Under the pieces are notes generated by a model. That model did not search any database. It saw only the letters and a program-made list of their open reading frames with translations, and was not told the DNA's origin. Positions 32,670-41,505 of a stretch of DNA of 42,098 nt are shown piece by piece. The DNA comes from Bacteroidales bacterium (lineage in GTDB: Bacteria > Bacteroidota > Bacteroidia > Bacteroidales > P3). The translations under genes and the position numbers were made by a program. The DNA lies in assembly GCA_017962665.1 (NCBI GenBank), contig JAGCUU010000020.1, forward strand, positions 1 to 42,098. Reading direction: 5' to 3'. Positions within the stretch are counted from its first letter, which is position 1; each line of letters opens with the position of its first letter.

Positions 32670-32678
32670 GCAAAATTA
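32670..32678 (-). promoter_or_regulatory. Possible -7 box for the lipoprotein gene
   Basis: Minus-strand TAATTTTGC matches TAnnTTTGC, about 190 nt before the ATG at 32479. No -33 box is clear and the yidD terminator lies directly upstream. Confidence 0.4.
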
Positions 32679-32679
32679 C

Positions 32680-32713
32680 AAAAAAAAATAAAATGACGCC
32701 TTGTTTTGCGTCA
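32680..32713 (-). terminator. Terminator of the C25 protease-to-yidD operon
   Basis: Minus strand: 6-bp stem TGACGC/GCGTCA (32713-32708 with 32699-32694), 8-nt loop, followed by TTTTATTTTTTTTT. It lies 40 nt after the yidD stop. Confidence 0.72.
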
Positions 32714-32753
32714 AAAAAAATAATAAGATAAAACAATTGTTTGAATTACAATA

Positions 32754-32978
32754 CTATGGTACTGGGTCGTATCCTGAGCCGCCAAATGGGTTGCAGCGAA
32801 GAATACGTTTCAGTGCCAGCCATCCCCCTTTTATGGGGCCATATTTCATTATTGCTTCTTTTGCATATTGGGAGCATGTGGGGGTATAGCGGCACATGGC
32901 AGGAGTGAAGGGTGAGATGCACTGCTGATAGAACTTTATCGGAAGAAGCATGAGCTTTGTGAAGATTTTTTTAATCAT
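32754..32978 (-). CDS. yidD: Membrane protein insertion efficiency factor YidD
   Basis: A 74-aa YidD (UPF0161), a small membrane-associated protein with three conserved cysteines, encoded beside rnpA and assisting YidC-dependent insertion. The pattern [26 protein letters not shown] followed by [23 protein letters not shown] is diagnostic. It overlaps the rnpA 3' end by 8 nt. rpmH, often in this cluster, is not present here. Confidence 0.96.
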   Translation of the reverse strand: MIKKIFTKLMLLPIKFYQQCISPFTPAMCRYTPTCSQYAKEAIMKYGPIKGGWLALKRILRCNPFGGSGYDPVP

Positions 32979-33381
32979 GTGCGATATCCTCCGTCAGTTT
33001 ATCAATAAGTTTGTCCATTGCTGCCTCAATCCTATGGAAGTCGGCGATTTTGTCGTAGATATAGTTGATGGAGATTGCCATCGTCGGTGTCTGTGAGGTG
33101 TCGGAGGTTTTGCCGGCCAGGGCTTCGTACAGCCGATGTTTGCGCAGGCGGTAACACTCCCTGATGATCCTTTTGGCGTGGTTGCGGTCTACGGCATGGT
33201 GCAGTTTTTTCTTTGGTGCGGTTATTATAACCTGCACTTTTGCCGCCTTTTTGTCCTGTTGCGGATCCGTATACATCCAATGAGCGCTCAAGGGAAAGAC
33301 TAACTCACGTTTCGGTGAGGAATACAGTTTCCCGATAGTGACTCTGTTGCAGAGTCGTTCGCTTTTGCGGAAAGTATACAT
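32971..33381 (-). CDS. rnpA: Ribonuclease P protein component
   Basis: A 136-aa RnpA, the protein cofactor that binds RNase P RNA and the 5' leader of pre-tRNA. It begins with [17 protein letters not shown], the usual opening, and has the conserved basic helix [21 protein letters not shown]. Length and charge are typical. The start codon abuts the stop of the uroporphyrinogen-III synthase gene with no gap, and the end overlaps yidD, so expression is linked along this five-gene operon. Confidence 0.95.
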   Translation of the reverse strand: MYTFRKSERLCNRVTIGKLYSSPKRELVFPLSAHWMYTDPQQDKKAAKVQVIITAPKKKLHHAVDRNHAKRIIRECYRLRKHRLYEALAGKTSDTSQTPTMAISINYIYDKIADFHRIEAAMDKLIDKLTEDIAHD

Positions 33382-34344
33382 TTATTCTGTCTTTGCAGCA
33401 GCCTCGGCCTCTTTGCGGGCTTTCTCTGCGGCGCGTGCGGCGCGGCGTGCGGCGGCTTTGGCTTTTTTCTCTTCCATCAGCTGTTTGTACTTGGTCTTGC
33501 TGGCAAAAACCGATTTGGTCTTCTTAGTTCCGACATTCTTGCTTGAATGGGCCGATTTGGAGCTTTTAAGCGACGAGGGCTTTACTACGAGCACGGCCTC
33601 TTGCTGTTTGCCCAGCATGTAGTTTTCGATAGCCATTGCCATGGAGGGGGAGTTCTTTGTCGGGGCGGCGATGGTTATCTTGATGCCGGCGGCGTTGAGT
33701 GCCGAGTGGGTAGAGGTGCCGAAAGCAGCCACCAGAATCGAGGAGTTCTTTACATCTGGGAAATTGATAAGCAGCGAGCGTACTCCGATAGGGGAGAAGA
33801 GGGCAATCATGTCGAAGTCCTCAAGGTTGAATTGCTTGAGGTCGCGAGGTACGCTTCGGTACATGGCTGCTTTGGTGTATTTGAATTTGGCCTTGTCGAG
33901 CAGCTTTGTGTATTCTGTCTGCTTCTCGTCGGAGCAGGGGAAGAGGTATTTCTCTTCGCGGTGCTTGGTCATGACATCCACAAGGTCGGCAAAGTACTGG
34001 TTGCCGAAGAATATCTTGCGTTTGCGGTACTGTATGTAGTTCTGCAGATATAGAGCGATAGCTTCTGTCGAGCAAAAATATTTCATACTTTCAGGAATTA
34101 CTTCACGCAATTCCTTGGCCATTCTGAAAAAGTGATCAACAGAGTTTTTACTGTTGAAAATAACTGCCGTGTAATCAGTGAGGTGAATTCTGCTTTTGCG
34201 AAATTCGGTCGCCGAAATGCCCACCACTTCAAAAAATTTGTAAAAGGTGAGATCTAATTTGAAATTGCTTATTAGGCGTTTGTAAGGTGATTTGTCTAAA
34301 TCTGCTGGCTCCGGCTGCGAAATCAGAATTTTTTTCAGTTTCAT
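33382..34344 (-). CDS. hemD: Uroporphyrinogen-III synthase-like protein with Lys/Ala-rich C-terminal tail
   Basis: A 320-aa protein whose first ~245 residues fit HemD, the enzyme that cyclises hydroxymethylbilane to uroporphyrinogen III: KKILISQPEP at the start, DYTAVIFNSKNSVDHFF near residue 60, FDMIALFSPIGVRSLLINFP near 180 and AFGTSTHSALNAAGI near 208. HemD is weakly conserved, so the assignment leans on these blocks and on the neighbour DUF4271, a common Bacteroidota pairing. The last ~65 residues are low-complexity (Ser/Lys, then EEKKAKAAARRAARAAEKARKE-like, Ala/Arg/Lys/Glu), probably helical and very basic, and not part of the HemD fold. It lies 34 nt after the DUF4271 stop. Confidence 0.85.
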   Translation of the reverse strand: MKLKKILISQPEPADLDKSPYKRLISNFKLDLTFYKFFEVVGISATEFRKSRIHLTDYTAVIFNSKNSVDHFFRMAKELREVIPESMKYFCSTEAIALYLQNYIQYRKRKIFFGNQYFADLVDVMTKHREEKYLFPCSDEKQTEYTKLLDKAKFKYTKAAMYRSVPRDLKQFNLEDFDMIALFSPIGVRSLLINFPDVKNSSILVAAFGTSTHSALNAAGIKITIAAPTKNSPSMAMAIENYMLGKQQEAVLVVKPSSLKSSKSAHSSKNVGTKKTKSVFASKTKYKQLMEEKKAKAAARRAARAAEKARKEAEAAAKTE

Positions 34345-34378
34345 GTCGTATCTCGGAATATGTATAACTGTCTTTGTA

Positions 34379-35305
34379 CTAATCTAATAGTAACTTTACC
34401 ATTACTAAAATGGGTACTATTTCAAAAATGCAAAGATAGTAAAATAAATACAATTTAGATGTTTTTGAATTTGACAAAATAAGTGGTATTCCTCGCAGTA
34501 GTCTGACTATGAATAGTATGGCTATAAAGAATGTGGAAATTTTTAGTGATGTCGAGGAGAGTCCACTGCCATAAAACGACAGTAACTGCAGCGGTGTCAG
34601 AACCAGACCGCCTGCGAGGAAGAAAAAATGGCTGTTGGCCACATAAAGAGATGTTGAGCCGCTGTCGTTAAAAACATTTCCAATAAGACGTATGAGACTG
34701 TTTTTGACAAGTATGAATGCCGCAATTCCAGCGAAAGAGGCGAGAAACAGTTGAAGTTCGCTGTAGTGTGTGTGTATGCCTGAAAAGTCTGTGGCCCGCA
34801 CAACTGTCAGTGCCAGACAGGCGATATATATGCCTGTCATGGGCAGTAAAGACCACATTTTGACATTGTTTTCGCGTAGCACCCTTTCAAGGACCCTTCT
34901 GTCGAAGAGCGACTGGAATGCCTCTTTAAGTTTGAAGCGTCTGCTGTTGATGAAGATGCTGACTATGGCGAGCATCAGTACAATGGTGCCGAAAAACCAG
35001 CCGCTGTAACCTTCTTTTTGTCGGCCAAGAATCGGCTGCGGTGGTTCGGCGCTTGAGTGACTGTTGCCGAGGAACATGCTTTCGCGGTATTGTGTTTCGC
35101 AATCGTTGTATTTGGCAAACACGGAATCGTTGCAAAGCAGCAGGTAGTCGTCGGTCTGTGGCAGGGTGTCGACGGTCATCAGGCTGTCTGGCGGTTGCAG
35201 AAGCAGTTTGGGAGTCGCTGTGTCGAATCTGGGTGTATGGTGAGCCACATGAACCGCATGCGAATCTTTTATTGTCTGTATGGTTGTATTCGTGTCTTGT
35301 CTCAT
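34379..35305 (-). CDS. DUF4271 integral membrane protein
   Basis: A 308-aa membrane protein of the Bacteroidota DUF4271 family, function unknown. The first ~100 residues are soluble and Thr/Pro/Asp-rich; from GWFFGTIVLMLAIVSIFI (near residue 103) on there are about seven to eight hydrophobic segments with a short cytoplasmic-looking loop RRFKLKEAFQSLFDRR between the first two. The start overlaps the stop of the C25 protease gene as ATGA, showing coupling. Its repeated genomic association with a HemD-like gene is known from related genomes, but no role follows from that. Confidence 0.87.
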   Translation of the reverse strand: MRQDTNTTIQTIKDSHAVHVAHHTPRFDTATPKLLLQPPDSLMTVDTLPQTDDYLLLCNDSVFAKYNDCETQYRESMFLGNSHSSAEPPQPILGRQKEGYSGWFFGTIVLMLAIVSIFINSRRFKLKEAFQSLFDRRVLERVLRENNVKMWSLLPMTGIYIACLALTVVRATDFSGIHTHYSELQLFLASFAGIAAFILVKNSLIRLIGNVFNDSGSTSLYVANSHFFFLAGGLVLTPLQLLSFYGSGLSSTSLKISTFFIAILFIVRLLRGIPLILSNSKTSKLYLFYYLCIFEIVPILVMVKLLLD

Positions 35306-37527
35306 CTTAATACTATCACTTTCTGTTTCCCGGTTACGACGTGGCTTTCTTTGTCTCGAAACACTACGAAATAGACTCCTCTCGGAAGGTCGATACCTAT
35401 CTCTATGGCGCTTTTTGTCTCGTAAGTTGCTATTTGGTGCCCTGTTATGTCGAAGAGACCTATTTCCGTATTTGTACTGAATCCGCTAATCGTGAATTTC
35501 CCTCTTGTCGGGTTGGGGAAAATCCTTATGGTGCTCTCGTTCACTGCTTCTGTCACGCTCACAGTGGAGTCGGGGAAAAATATTACGTGTCGTTGCAGTG
35601 GCTTGTGCCATTGTGCGGTGGCGGTAATTAGAATATTGCTGTTTACCGGTGCTGTCAAGTGCAGGGTTCCTGCTCCGTTGCTGTCGAGCACGCAGAAGCT
35701 CATAAGGGTGTCTTTCCAGGTGGCTGCCACACGGGCTCCCGGGGTGCCGTATAGGTCAACTGTGGTGTCGCCCAAAGCTATGCTGTCGTAAGATAGTGTT
35801 ATTGGTTGTGGTATGCCTATGTATGGCATCAATGACGGGTCGCCTATCAGGGAATAAACCTCCCAGTAGAATGCATCGTAAGGCGATCCGCTTGCCGTTA
35901 CTGCCCAGTTGCCGGCAGTGACAATCTGGCTCTGGGTCCATACCTGTCCGCCGTTCGGTTTGCCGTACAGGTGAAGCAGTCTGTTGAACGCTCCTCCTGA
36001 ACTGCTGTCGTATGATGGATGCAGCACCGGTGTGCCGCTGCAGCCGGTACTCCACCAGTAGTCCTCGTCCCACAGCGTTTCGTTGCATGCGCCGATGGCA
36101 CCGATGGCGCCACCGCCTTCTTTGCGCAGCAGGTGTTCGCCGAAGCAGTCGCCACTGACGTCATTGGCGCGGCAGCAGTTGTTCACGGCGAGGAAGAGGC
36201 TGCCGTCTGTGGTCAGCGAATCGATTGTCTGGTTGCTCAGATACGGATGTCGCCATCCTGTAGGGCCGCAGTGGGCTGTGTAGTTTACCAGTCCTACTCC
36301 GTGACGCATCTCGTCGAGGATGTTTTTGATAAGAGTGTCGGATGCGGGGTTGTAGAAACAGATGGTATCGTGGCCGGTGTCGTGTCTGGCAAGCAGTTCT
36401 TTCAAGTAGTTTATCTGTCCGTTGGTGGCGGTGGGCGCAGGTTCAGTCTCCTCCTTGCCTGCGACGAGCAGGCTTCGGCGCATATACATGCTGTCGTCGA
36501 GCTCGAAACGTTCGTAGGCCAGGGTCTTGGCGACGACGGTGTTAAGCTGGTCTGTGTCGTTTACCGATATTCTGCCTATCATGGCGTCTGGGAGGTAGTC
36601 GCCTGTGTATTCGGCATAGTACAAGTCGGTTCGATGAGTCTCCAAGCCGCTGATGTTGTGTCGGGGATTCCATAGCGGTATGTCGTCCAGGTCGCCGACA
36701 ATAAGAATGAACAGCGGTGCAGGGTGCTCCGCTGTGGCGCTGTCGTAACGTGTTTGTAAAAAAGCTTTCAGTCCGTCGCGGTTGTAGTCATCGGTGTAGT
36801 GCTCTTCGACGATATAACCCTCCTGGCGTTTCCATGACAATAGAGGCTGGAGTTTTTCGCGGTATTTTGTGGGGGAGACAACCAGATATACCTGTGCGCC
36901 ATCGTTGTCGAGGCTGTTTTCATATTCTTTTCTCTCTCCTCCTTTGAATTCCACTGTTGCGACGAGATGCTTACAGATATCTATCTGTCCTGTTGCCGGA
37001 CTGTACCGTATTGGCGATATGGTGAGAAGCGCAGTGCTTGTTCCGCGCATCGTTCCGATTGCTTTTGTCTGTACGACAGGGTATGTGGTGTCCGTGGTGG
37101 CGGAATCGAAATTGGGCAGTTCGAGAGGCTCGCCGCTCTTCAGTCGTGGTGCCGCGCTGTTGCGCAGTCTTCCTGTAGCGAGGCTTTCCCAGATTGTATC
37201 GCTGACCGTAACAGTTATCTCGCATCCGAGAGGTATGGCAATTATTTTTCTGTATTGCGGCAACATCGGCTGCCCCGGCGTGCGGCTGTATCCGTTGGTG
37301 GAGGGAGAAGAGAGTGTGATGCCGTCGATGCCGTCCTGTTGTGTCAGCTCGCCAAGTGTGTATTCGAATGTCAGCTGCCTGTTGTCAAATCTTTTTGTCA
37401 CGAATCCCCGTTGTGCATAGGCGTCGAAGCCTGCTATGCATAATGCACAGTATATGGAAAGCAGGAGGAAACGTCTTGCGCAACCGTGTTTTATGTTGTT
37501 GACTATATGAGAGATTAGCTGATACAT
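35302..37527 (-). CDS. Gingipain-like C25 cysteine peptidase with T9SS type A sorting domain
   Basis: A 741-aa secreted protease candidate. An N-terminal signal region ends near AYAQ (residue 39), with a long n-region. Residues ~210-590 form the C25 caspase-like domain: VYLVVSPTKYREKLQPLLSWK, LFILIVGDLDDIPLW, the catalytic His419 in NYTAHCG (GHG in gingipains) and the nucleophile in NNCC (Cys451 or Cys452) followed by DCFGEHLL. The last ~74 residues are a T9SS sorting domain: RIFPNPTRGKFTI, IGLFDITGHQI, LPRGVYFVVF and the closing TGKQKVIVLR. Export by the T9SS to the cell surface follows from this domain. It heads the operon with DUF4271, hemD, rnpA and yidD, an odd mix. It could be PorU-like, but PorU is larger. 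Confidence 0.9.
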   Translation of the reverse strand: MYQLISHIVNNIKHGCARRFLLLSIYCALCIAGFDAYAQRGFVTKRFDNRQLTFEYTLGELTQQDGIDGITLSSPSTNGYSRTPGQPMLPQYRKIIAIPLGCEITVTVSDTIWESLATGRLRNSAAPRLKSGEPLELPNFDSATTDTTYPVVQTKAIGTMRGTSTALLTISPIRYSPATGQIDICKHLVATVEFKGGERKEYENSLDNDGAQVYLVVSPTKYREKLQPLLSWKRQEGYIVEEHYTDDYNRDGLKAFLQTRYDSATAEHPAPLFILIVGDLDDIPLWNPRHNISGLETHRTDLYYAEYTGDYLPDAMIGRISVNDTDQLNTVVAKTLAYERFELDDSMYMRRSLLVAGKEETEPAPTATNGQINYLKELLARHDTGHDTICFYNPASDTLIKNILDEMRHGVGLVNYTAHCGPTGWRHPYLSNQTIDSLTTDGSLFLAVNNCCRANDVSGDCFGEHLLRKEGGGAIGAIGACNETLWDEDYWWSTGCSGTPVLHPSYDSSSGGAFNRLLHLYGKPNGGQVWTQSQIVTAGNWAVTASGSPYDAFYWEVYSLIGDPSLMPYIGIPQPITLSYDSIALGDTTVDLYGTPGARVAATWKDTLMSFCVLDSNGAGTLHLTAPVNSNILITATAQWHKPLQRHVIFFPDSTVSVTEAVNESTIRIFPNPTRGKFTISGFSTNTEIGLFDITGHQIATYETKSAIEIGIDLPRGVYFVVFRDKESHVVTGKQKVIVLR

Positions 37528-37545
37528 CGCCCGCTGTAATAATCT

Positions 37546-37554
37546 GCAAAAATA
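37546..37554 (-). promoter_or_regulatory. -7 box upstream of the C25 protease operon
   Basis: Minus-strand TATTTTTGC, 18 nt before the ATG at 37527. No TTTG at -33 is seen. Confidence 0.55.
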
Positions 37555-37573
37555 CGTTTTTTAGATTAATTAT

Positions 37574-37605
37574 TTTGCTGTATGGCTATCTTTTTGTAAT
37601 TTTGC
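37574..37605 (+). promoter_or_regulatory. Promoter of the coiled-coil protein-cysS transcript
   Basis: TTTG (37574-37577), 19-nt spacer, TAATTTTGC (37597-37605): a full consensus match, 71 nt before the ATG at 37677. Confidence 0.78.
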
Positions 37606-37676
37606 AGTTTGTGTGTAAGAATAGGTGTGTATGGAATATATTGATTAATAATTAATTGTACAGTTGTGGTTGGCTG

Positions 37677-38909
37677 ATGGGAAAAAAGAAACCTGCCATA
37701 TTGTTATTGCTGCTGACGTTGTTTTTCTTCGTTGTGCCTTGCCGTGCGCAGGTGGTGGATGATGATGTCACCATCACTTTCGACACTGTTAATCCGCCTG
37801 ATTCGTTGCTTTTTTACCGACAGGAGATAGAAGACCTTACGCGGGTTCTCGATTCAAACCAGGTGGTTTTGGCCACTTTGCGTCACCGCATGCGTGACCT
37901 CATTATGCTCAAGGACTCCCTTATTTCCATCAACGACTTATACCAAAAGGAGTTGCAGGAAAAGAACCGGCTGATGTCGGAGCAGGTGACTGCCATGCAG
38001 GAAAAGGAGCGGCTGCTTGCCGAGAAAGAGGATCTATACCGCCAGGCGTTGACGAATTCCACCATTGACAAGGTGAAGTGGGAGGGCGACATAAAAGCCA
38101 AGGAGGCCAGCATTGAGTCTAAAAGCCGCGAGATTGAGTATCTGCAGAGAGATATTGATTCAAAGGAGTTGACTTTGAAATCGCAGCGCGAGAACTATAA
38201 CCATCTGCTAACCGAGAAAGAGTTTTATCGCCATCTGGTTGATTCGCTCCAGAAGCGAGTCACCGCCATTGAACTCGAAAATATCCGCAAGCAGGAGGAG
38301 AACAAATACCTTGCCCAGCGAGTCAAGGATGCGGAGGAGAAGACGGCAATAACTCTGAACAAAAAGAAGAAGGTTCGTCCCATACAGGGTATTGCCATGC
38401 GCTTTTTCCGCACCCCCGACTGGGACACGCGTCTGCAGGAAATTATTACCCCTGCGGGGAAGGACTATGGTAAGGTTATCTATAACCGTAACGATGGCGA
38501 TATCGAGTTCGACTTTATTACAGGGGCCTCTGTCATGCTGTGGGATTTGACCGACCTCTTCAACACTCCGCGAACCCGCGACACACTCAGCCGTATGCCT
38601 GAACTGCCTCGTTTTGACCAGGTCTTCAACTATGACCTGGGAATATATGTCGGCTTCGGAGGAAGCAATCTTTTCAAGAACTTCTATATTGGTCCGTCGT
38701 TTCGTTTTGTCGACTTTTTCTACCTTTCAATAGGTGTCAATATCTGTGAGTACGAGCTGCTCATTGAGCGCTATCAGCCTTTTTACGAGTCGGGTGAGCC
38801 TATTGACAAGGCTTTGACTCTTAAGGAGATTACAGCCAAGTCCTGGCGTGTGAAACCGTTTATCTCCCTTTCAATCGATTTGGATTTCCTGTCCTATATA
38901 AAGAAATAG
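37677..38909 (+). CDS. Exported coiled-coil protein, unknown function
   Basis: A 410-aa protein. ATG 37677 gives [25 protein letters not shown], a signal peptide; a TTG seven codons upstream is less likely. Residues ~45-225 are a long heptad-type coiled coil ([40 protein letters not shown]) dense in Glu, Lys, Leu. The C-terminal ~170 residues are globular or barrel-like ([33 protein letters not shown]) and end [14 protein letters not shown]. The layout suggests a periplasmic coiled coil linked to an outer-membrane-associated domain. cysS starts 4 nt after the stop, so the two are co-transcribed. Family not recognised. Confidence 0.8.
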   Translation: MGKKKPAILLLLLTLFFFVVPCRAQVVDDDVTITFDTVNPPDSLLFYRQEIEDLTRVLDSNQVVLATLRHRMRDLIMLKDSLISINDLYQKELQEKNRLMSEQVTAMQEKERLLAEKEDLYRQALTNSTIDKVKWEGDIKAKEASIESKSREIEYLQRDIDSKELTLKSQRENYNHLLTEKEFYRHLVDSLQKRVTAIELENIRKQEENKYLAQRVKDAEEKTAITLNKKKKVRPIQGIAMRFFRTPDWDTRLQEIITPAGKDYGKVIYNRNDGDIEFDFITGASVMLWDLTDLFNTPRTRDTLSRMPELPRFDQVFNYDLGIYVGFGGSNLFKNFYIGPSFRFVDFFYLSIGVNICEYELLIERYQPFYESGEPIDKALTLKEITAKSWRVKPFISLSIDLDFLSYIKK

Positions 38910-38913
38910 TTTT

Positions 38914-40401
38914 ATGCAGAATTTTTTGATATACAATACGCTCTCTCACCAAAAAGAGCTCTTTACTCCGCTTACTCCCGACCATGTCGGAATGTATGTC
39001 TGCGGTCCCACGGTCTACGGTGACCCGCATCTCGGCCATGCCCGTCCGGCAATTACCTTCGATATCCTCTTCCGCTACTTGAGGCATTTGGGCTACAAGG
39101 TACGCTATGTACGCAACATTACCGATGTGGGACATCTGGAACACGATGCTGACGAGGGGGAGGACAAAATTGCGAAGAAGGCACGTCTCGAGCAGCTTGA
39201 ACCTATGGAGGTGGCGCAATATTACACCAACCGCTATCACGATGCAATGGACCGTCTCAACGTGCTGCGTCCCAGTATAGAGCCTCATGCCAGCGGCCAT
39301 ATTATCGAGCAGATAGAGCTGGTGCAGAAAATCCTTGACGCAGGTTATGCATATATCTCCAATGGCAGCGTCTACTTCGATATTAACAAATACCAGTCCG
39401 ACACTCACAAGTATGGCAAGCTGAGCGGCCGCGTCATCGAGGAGATGCTCTCCACCACACGCGAACTCGATGGGCAGGAGGAGAAGCGCAACTCCGCCGA
39501 CTTCGCTCTCTGGAAAAAGGCGGCGCCGGAACATATCATGCGATGGAACTCCCCTTGGAGCGTCGGTTTCCCTGGCTGGCATACCGAGTGTACCGCTATG
39601 GGCACCAAGTATCTCGGAGAGACTTTTGACATTCATGGTGGCGGAATGGATCTTATGTTCCCTCACCACGAAAGCGAGATGGCGCAGCAAACGGCAATCA
39701 CCGGCCACGGTCCCTGCAAGTACTGGATGCACAACAATATGATTACCATTGAAGGTAAAAAGATGGGCAAGTCGCTTGGCAATTTCATCACGCTCGGCGA
39801 GTTCTTCGACGGCAGCCATATCAACCCCCAAACAGGCGAGGAGATGCTGTCCCAGGCATATAGCCCCATGACCATCCGTTTCTTCATCCTTCAGGCTCAT
39901 TACCGCAGCACCGTGGACTTCAGCAACGAGGCGCTTATCGCTGCTGAGAAGGGCTATAACCGCTTGATGCAGGCTTATAAGATTCTTGGCTCGCTCCGTC
40001 CTTCGAAGGAGAGCTCCGTGAATGTGTCCGAATATCGCCAGAAATGCTACGATGCAATGAACGACGATATGAATACGCCCATTGTCATTTCGCATCTCTT
40101 CGACGCCGCCAAGATTATCAATACAGTCAACGACCACAAGGCTACACTTACCCAGGCCGACATTGATGAACTGAAGTCGGTCTTTGACACTTTTGTCTTC
40201 GATGTTATGGGTCTGCGCGACGAGGCTTCCTCCGACAATACAGCCATTATAGACGGACTGATGCGTATGATTCTCGATGTCCGCGCAACGGCAAAGGCTA
40301 ACAAGGATTGGGCTACAAGTGACAAGATCCGCGACAATCTGGGCCAGCTCGGTATTGCTGTAAAGGACGGCAAGGACGGCGCTACCTGGGAGTTGAATTA
40401 G
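38914..40401 (+). CDS. cysS: Cysteinyl-tRNA synthetase
   Basis: A 495-aa class I synthetase charging tRNA-Cys. Visible are the zinc and signature region [16 protein letters not shown] near residues 28-43 (HxGH form of HIGH), the zinc ligands in WHTECTAM and FPHHESE, and the KMSKS loop near residue 283, here KMGKS in [11 protein letters not shown]. The middle serine of KMSKS is replaced by Gly, a change also seen in other CysS lineages. The DALR-type anticodon helices follow ([26 protein letters not shown]). It begins 4 nt after the coiled-coil gene; a heptamer array starts at its stop codon. Confidence 0.97.
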   Translation: MQNFLIYNTLSHQKELFTPLTPDHVGMYVCGPTVYGDPHLGHARPAITFDILFRYLRHLGYKVRYVRNITDVGHLEHDADEGEDKIAKKARLEQLEPMEVAQYYTNRYHDAMDRLNVLRPSIEPHASGHIIEQIELVQKILDAGYAYISNGSVYFDINKYQSDTHKYGKLSGRVIEEMLSTTRELDGQEEKRNSADFALWKKAAPEHIMRWNSPWSVGFPGWHTECTAMGTKYLGETFDIHGGGMDLMFPHHESEMAQQTAITGHGPCKYWMHNNMITIEGKKMGKSLGNFITLGEFFDGSHINPQTGEEMLSQAYSPMTIRFFILQAHYRSTVDFSNEALIAAEKGYNRLMQAYKILGSLRPSKESSVNVSEYRQKCYDAMNDDMNTPIVISHLFDAAKIINTVNDHKATLTQADIDELKSVFDTFVFDVMGLRDEASSDNTAIIDGLMRMILDVRATAKANKDWATSDKIRDNLGQLGIAVKDGKDGATWELN

Positions 40402-40476
40402 TGAATAGTGATTGGTGATGAGTGATAGAACACGAATAAAGGTTGATAGTTGACAGTTGATAATTGACAGTTGAAG
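40401..40476 (+). repeat. Two heptamer arrays starting at the cysS stop codon
   Basis: First array: four 7-mers GTGAATA, GTGATTG, GTGATGA, GTGATAG (40401-40428), whose first base is the last base of the cysS TAG. After 13 nt, five 7-mers of the GTTGATA/GTTGACA type (40442-40476). The array composition and order mirror those after ribE in that gene's direction. Confidence 0.82.
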
Positions 40477-40590
40477 ACATCATCACACATCTTACATCAA
40501 CCATCTTTCTGCCTGCTATGCAGGCCTGCGAGCCCGATGAGCAAACCGTGAACCTTTAACCTTTATCAATACATCGCACATAATACATCT
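40477..40590 (+). repeat. Repeat modules downstream of the cysS heptamer arrays
   Basis: ACATCATCACACATC-type module, a GCCTGC-TAT-GCAGGC hairpin (40511-40525, without T-run), a CCTGCGAGCCCGATGAGC module (from 40525) related to those at 3469 and 30652, GAACCTTTAACCTTTA, then ATACATC modules up to the next gene. No reading frame supported. Confidence 0.65.
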
Positions 40591-40596
40591 TAATAT

Positions 40597-41274
40597 ATGA
40601 AATTAAAAGAATCTCTCGGCGAACTTGTCTTTACAAAGGGTGAACTCAAGCAGCATGTATATGAGTCTACCAAGGAGACTTTCGAGATGTTCCGTAACAC
40701 TTCGAAGGAGATCCTCTCTCTGCTACAGGAGAAAAACCGCCACGACAACAAAGACATCCGGTTTGAGTTTACCGACCGCGGCGACTTTGAATTTGAAATC
40801 CGTTTCGCCGGCGACACCCTTATTTTTATGATGCATACCAATGTCTTCGAGTTTTCGCGCAATCATGAGGTTATGAAATCTCCCTATATCCGCGAGAATC
40901 CGAACCGTTCCTACTGCGGGGTCATTCATATATATAATTTCTTGACCGATTCGTTCCTGTATCAGCGTGACAACGACCTCGGCTACCTTATCGGACGTAT
41001 CTTTGTAAACTCCGAAAAACACTATTTTATTGAGGGTAAACGGGAACTTGGAATGTTGTATAACAATTTCAATACATCGCTGATTAACAGCGAGTCTGTG
41101 CAAAGTATCGTTGAGTCGGCTATCGAGTATACCACAAATTTCGATCTTTTGACCCCTCCATACGATGAAATTAAGGTTGTCTCAGTGGGGGAGATGCGCA
41201 ATAATTTTGATAAAAAATCGATGGTTACTGCCAAACGTTTAGGTTTTCGTTTTCAGGCAGATACCGATGTGTAA
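40597..41274 (+). CDS. Conserved hypothetical protein
   Basis: A 225-aa soluble protein without a signal peptide or membrane segment. It has an amphipathic N-terminal helix (ELKQHVYESTKETFEMFRNTSKEILSLL split by one loop), then strand-rich FEFTDRGDFEFEIRFAGDTLIFMMHT, GVIHIYNFLTDSF and DLGYLIGRIFVN, and an ending SMVTAKRLGFRFQADTDV. I recall similar unnamed proteins in other Bacteroidota but assign no function. It is preceded by ~195 nt of repeat modules and followed by the promoter of tRNA-Glu; no promoter of its own was recognised. Confidence 0.8.
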   Translation: MKLKESLGELVFTKGELKQHVYESTKETFEMFRNTSKEILSLLQEKNRHDNKDIRFEFTDRGDFEFEIRFAGDTLIFMMHTNVFEFSRNHEVMKSPYIRENPNRSYCGVIHIYNFLTDSFLYQRDNDLGYLIGRIFVNSEKHYFIEGKRELGMLYNNFNTSLINSESVQSIVESAIEYTTNFDLLTPPYDEIKVVSVGEMRNNFDKKSMVTAKRLGFRFQADTDV

Positions 41275-41308
41275 AAGAAGTATTGCACAATTTGTTGTGA
41301 AAAAAAAT

Positions 41309-41340
41309 TTTGTCGGTTGAAAAAATGTTTGTACTTTTGC
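41309..41340 (+). promoter_or_regulatory. Promoter of the tRNA-Glu-rpsT transcript
   Basis: TTTG (41309-41312), 19-nt spacer, TACTTTTGC (41332-41340): full consensus, about 60 nt before the tRNA. Confidence 0.85.
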
Positions 41341-41403
41341 AACTCGAAATGCGACGAAAATAGGCTCGAGCAATCAGCAATATGCGTTGATTTTGAATAG
41401 GAT

Positions 41404-41478
41404 GCTCCGATCGTCTAGCTGGCCCAGGACGTGAGATTTTCATTCTCAAAATCGCGGGTTCGAATCCCGCTCGGAGTA
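41404..41478 (+). tRNA. tRNA-Glu (anticodon TTC)
   Basis: Cloverleaf of 75 nt without encoded CCA. The acceptor stem GCTCCGA pairs with TCGGAGT (first pair G-U) and the discriminator is A. Anticodon arm: TGAGA (41432-41436), loop TTTTCAT, TCTCA (41444-41448), with the anticodon TTC at 41439-41441. T-arm: GCGGG-TTCGAAT-CCCGC. It sits 27 nt upstream of rpsT behind a shared promoter. Confidence 0.95.
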
Positions 41479-41505
41479 CAACTAAAAAAGAAGATTGATT
41501 ATATT

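Noticed and set aside
38860-40137. 425-codon open frame antisense to cysS
   Set aside because: The plus strand encodes an unmistakable CysS with all motifs; the opposite frame has no recognisable domain and arises from codon bias.
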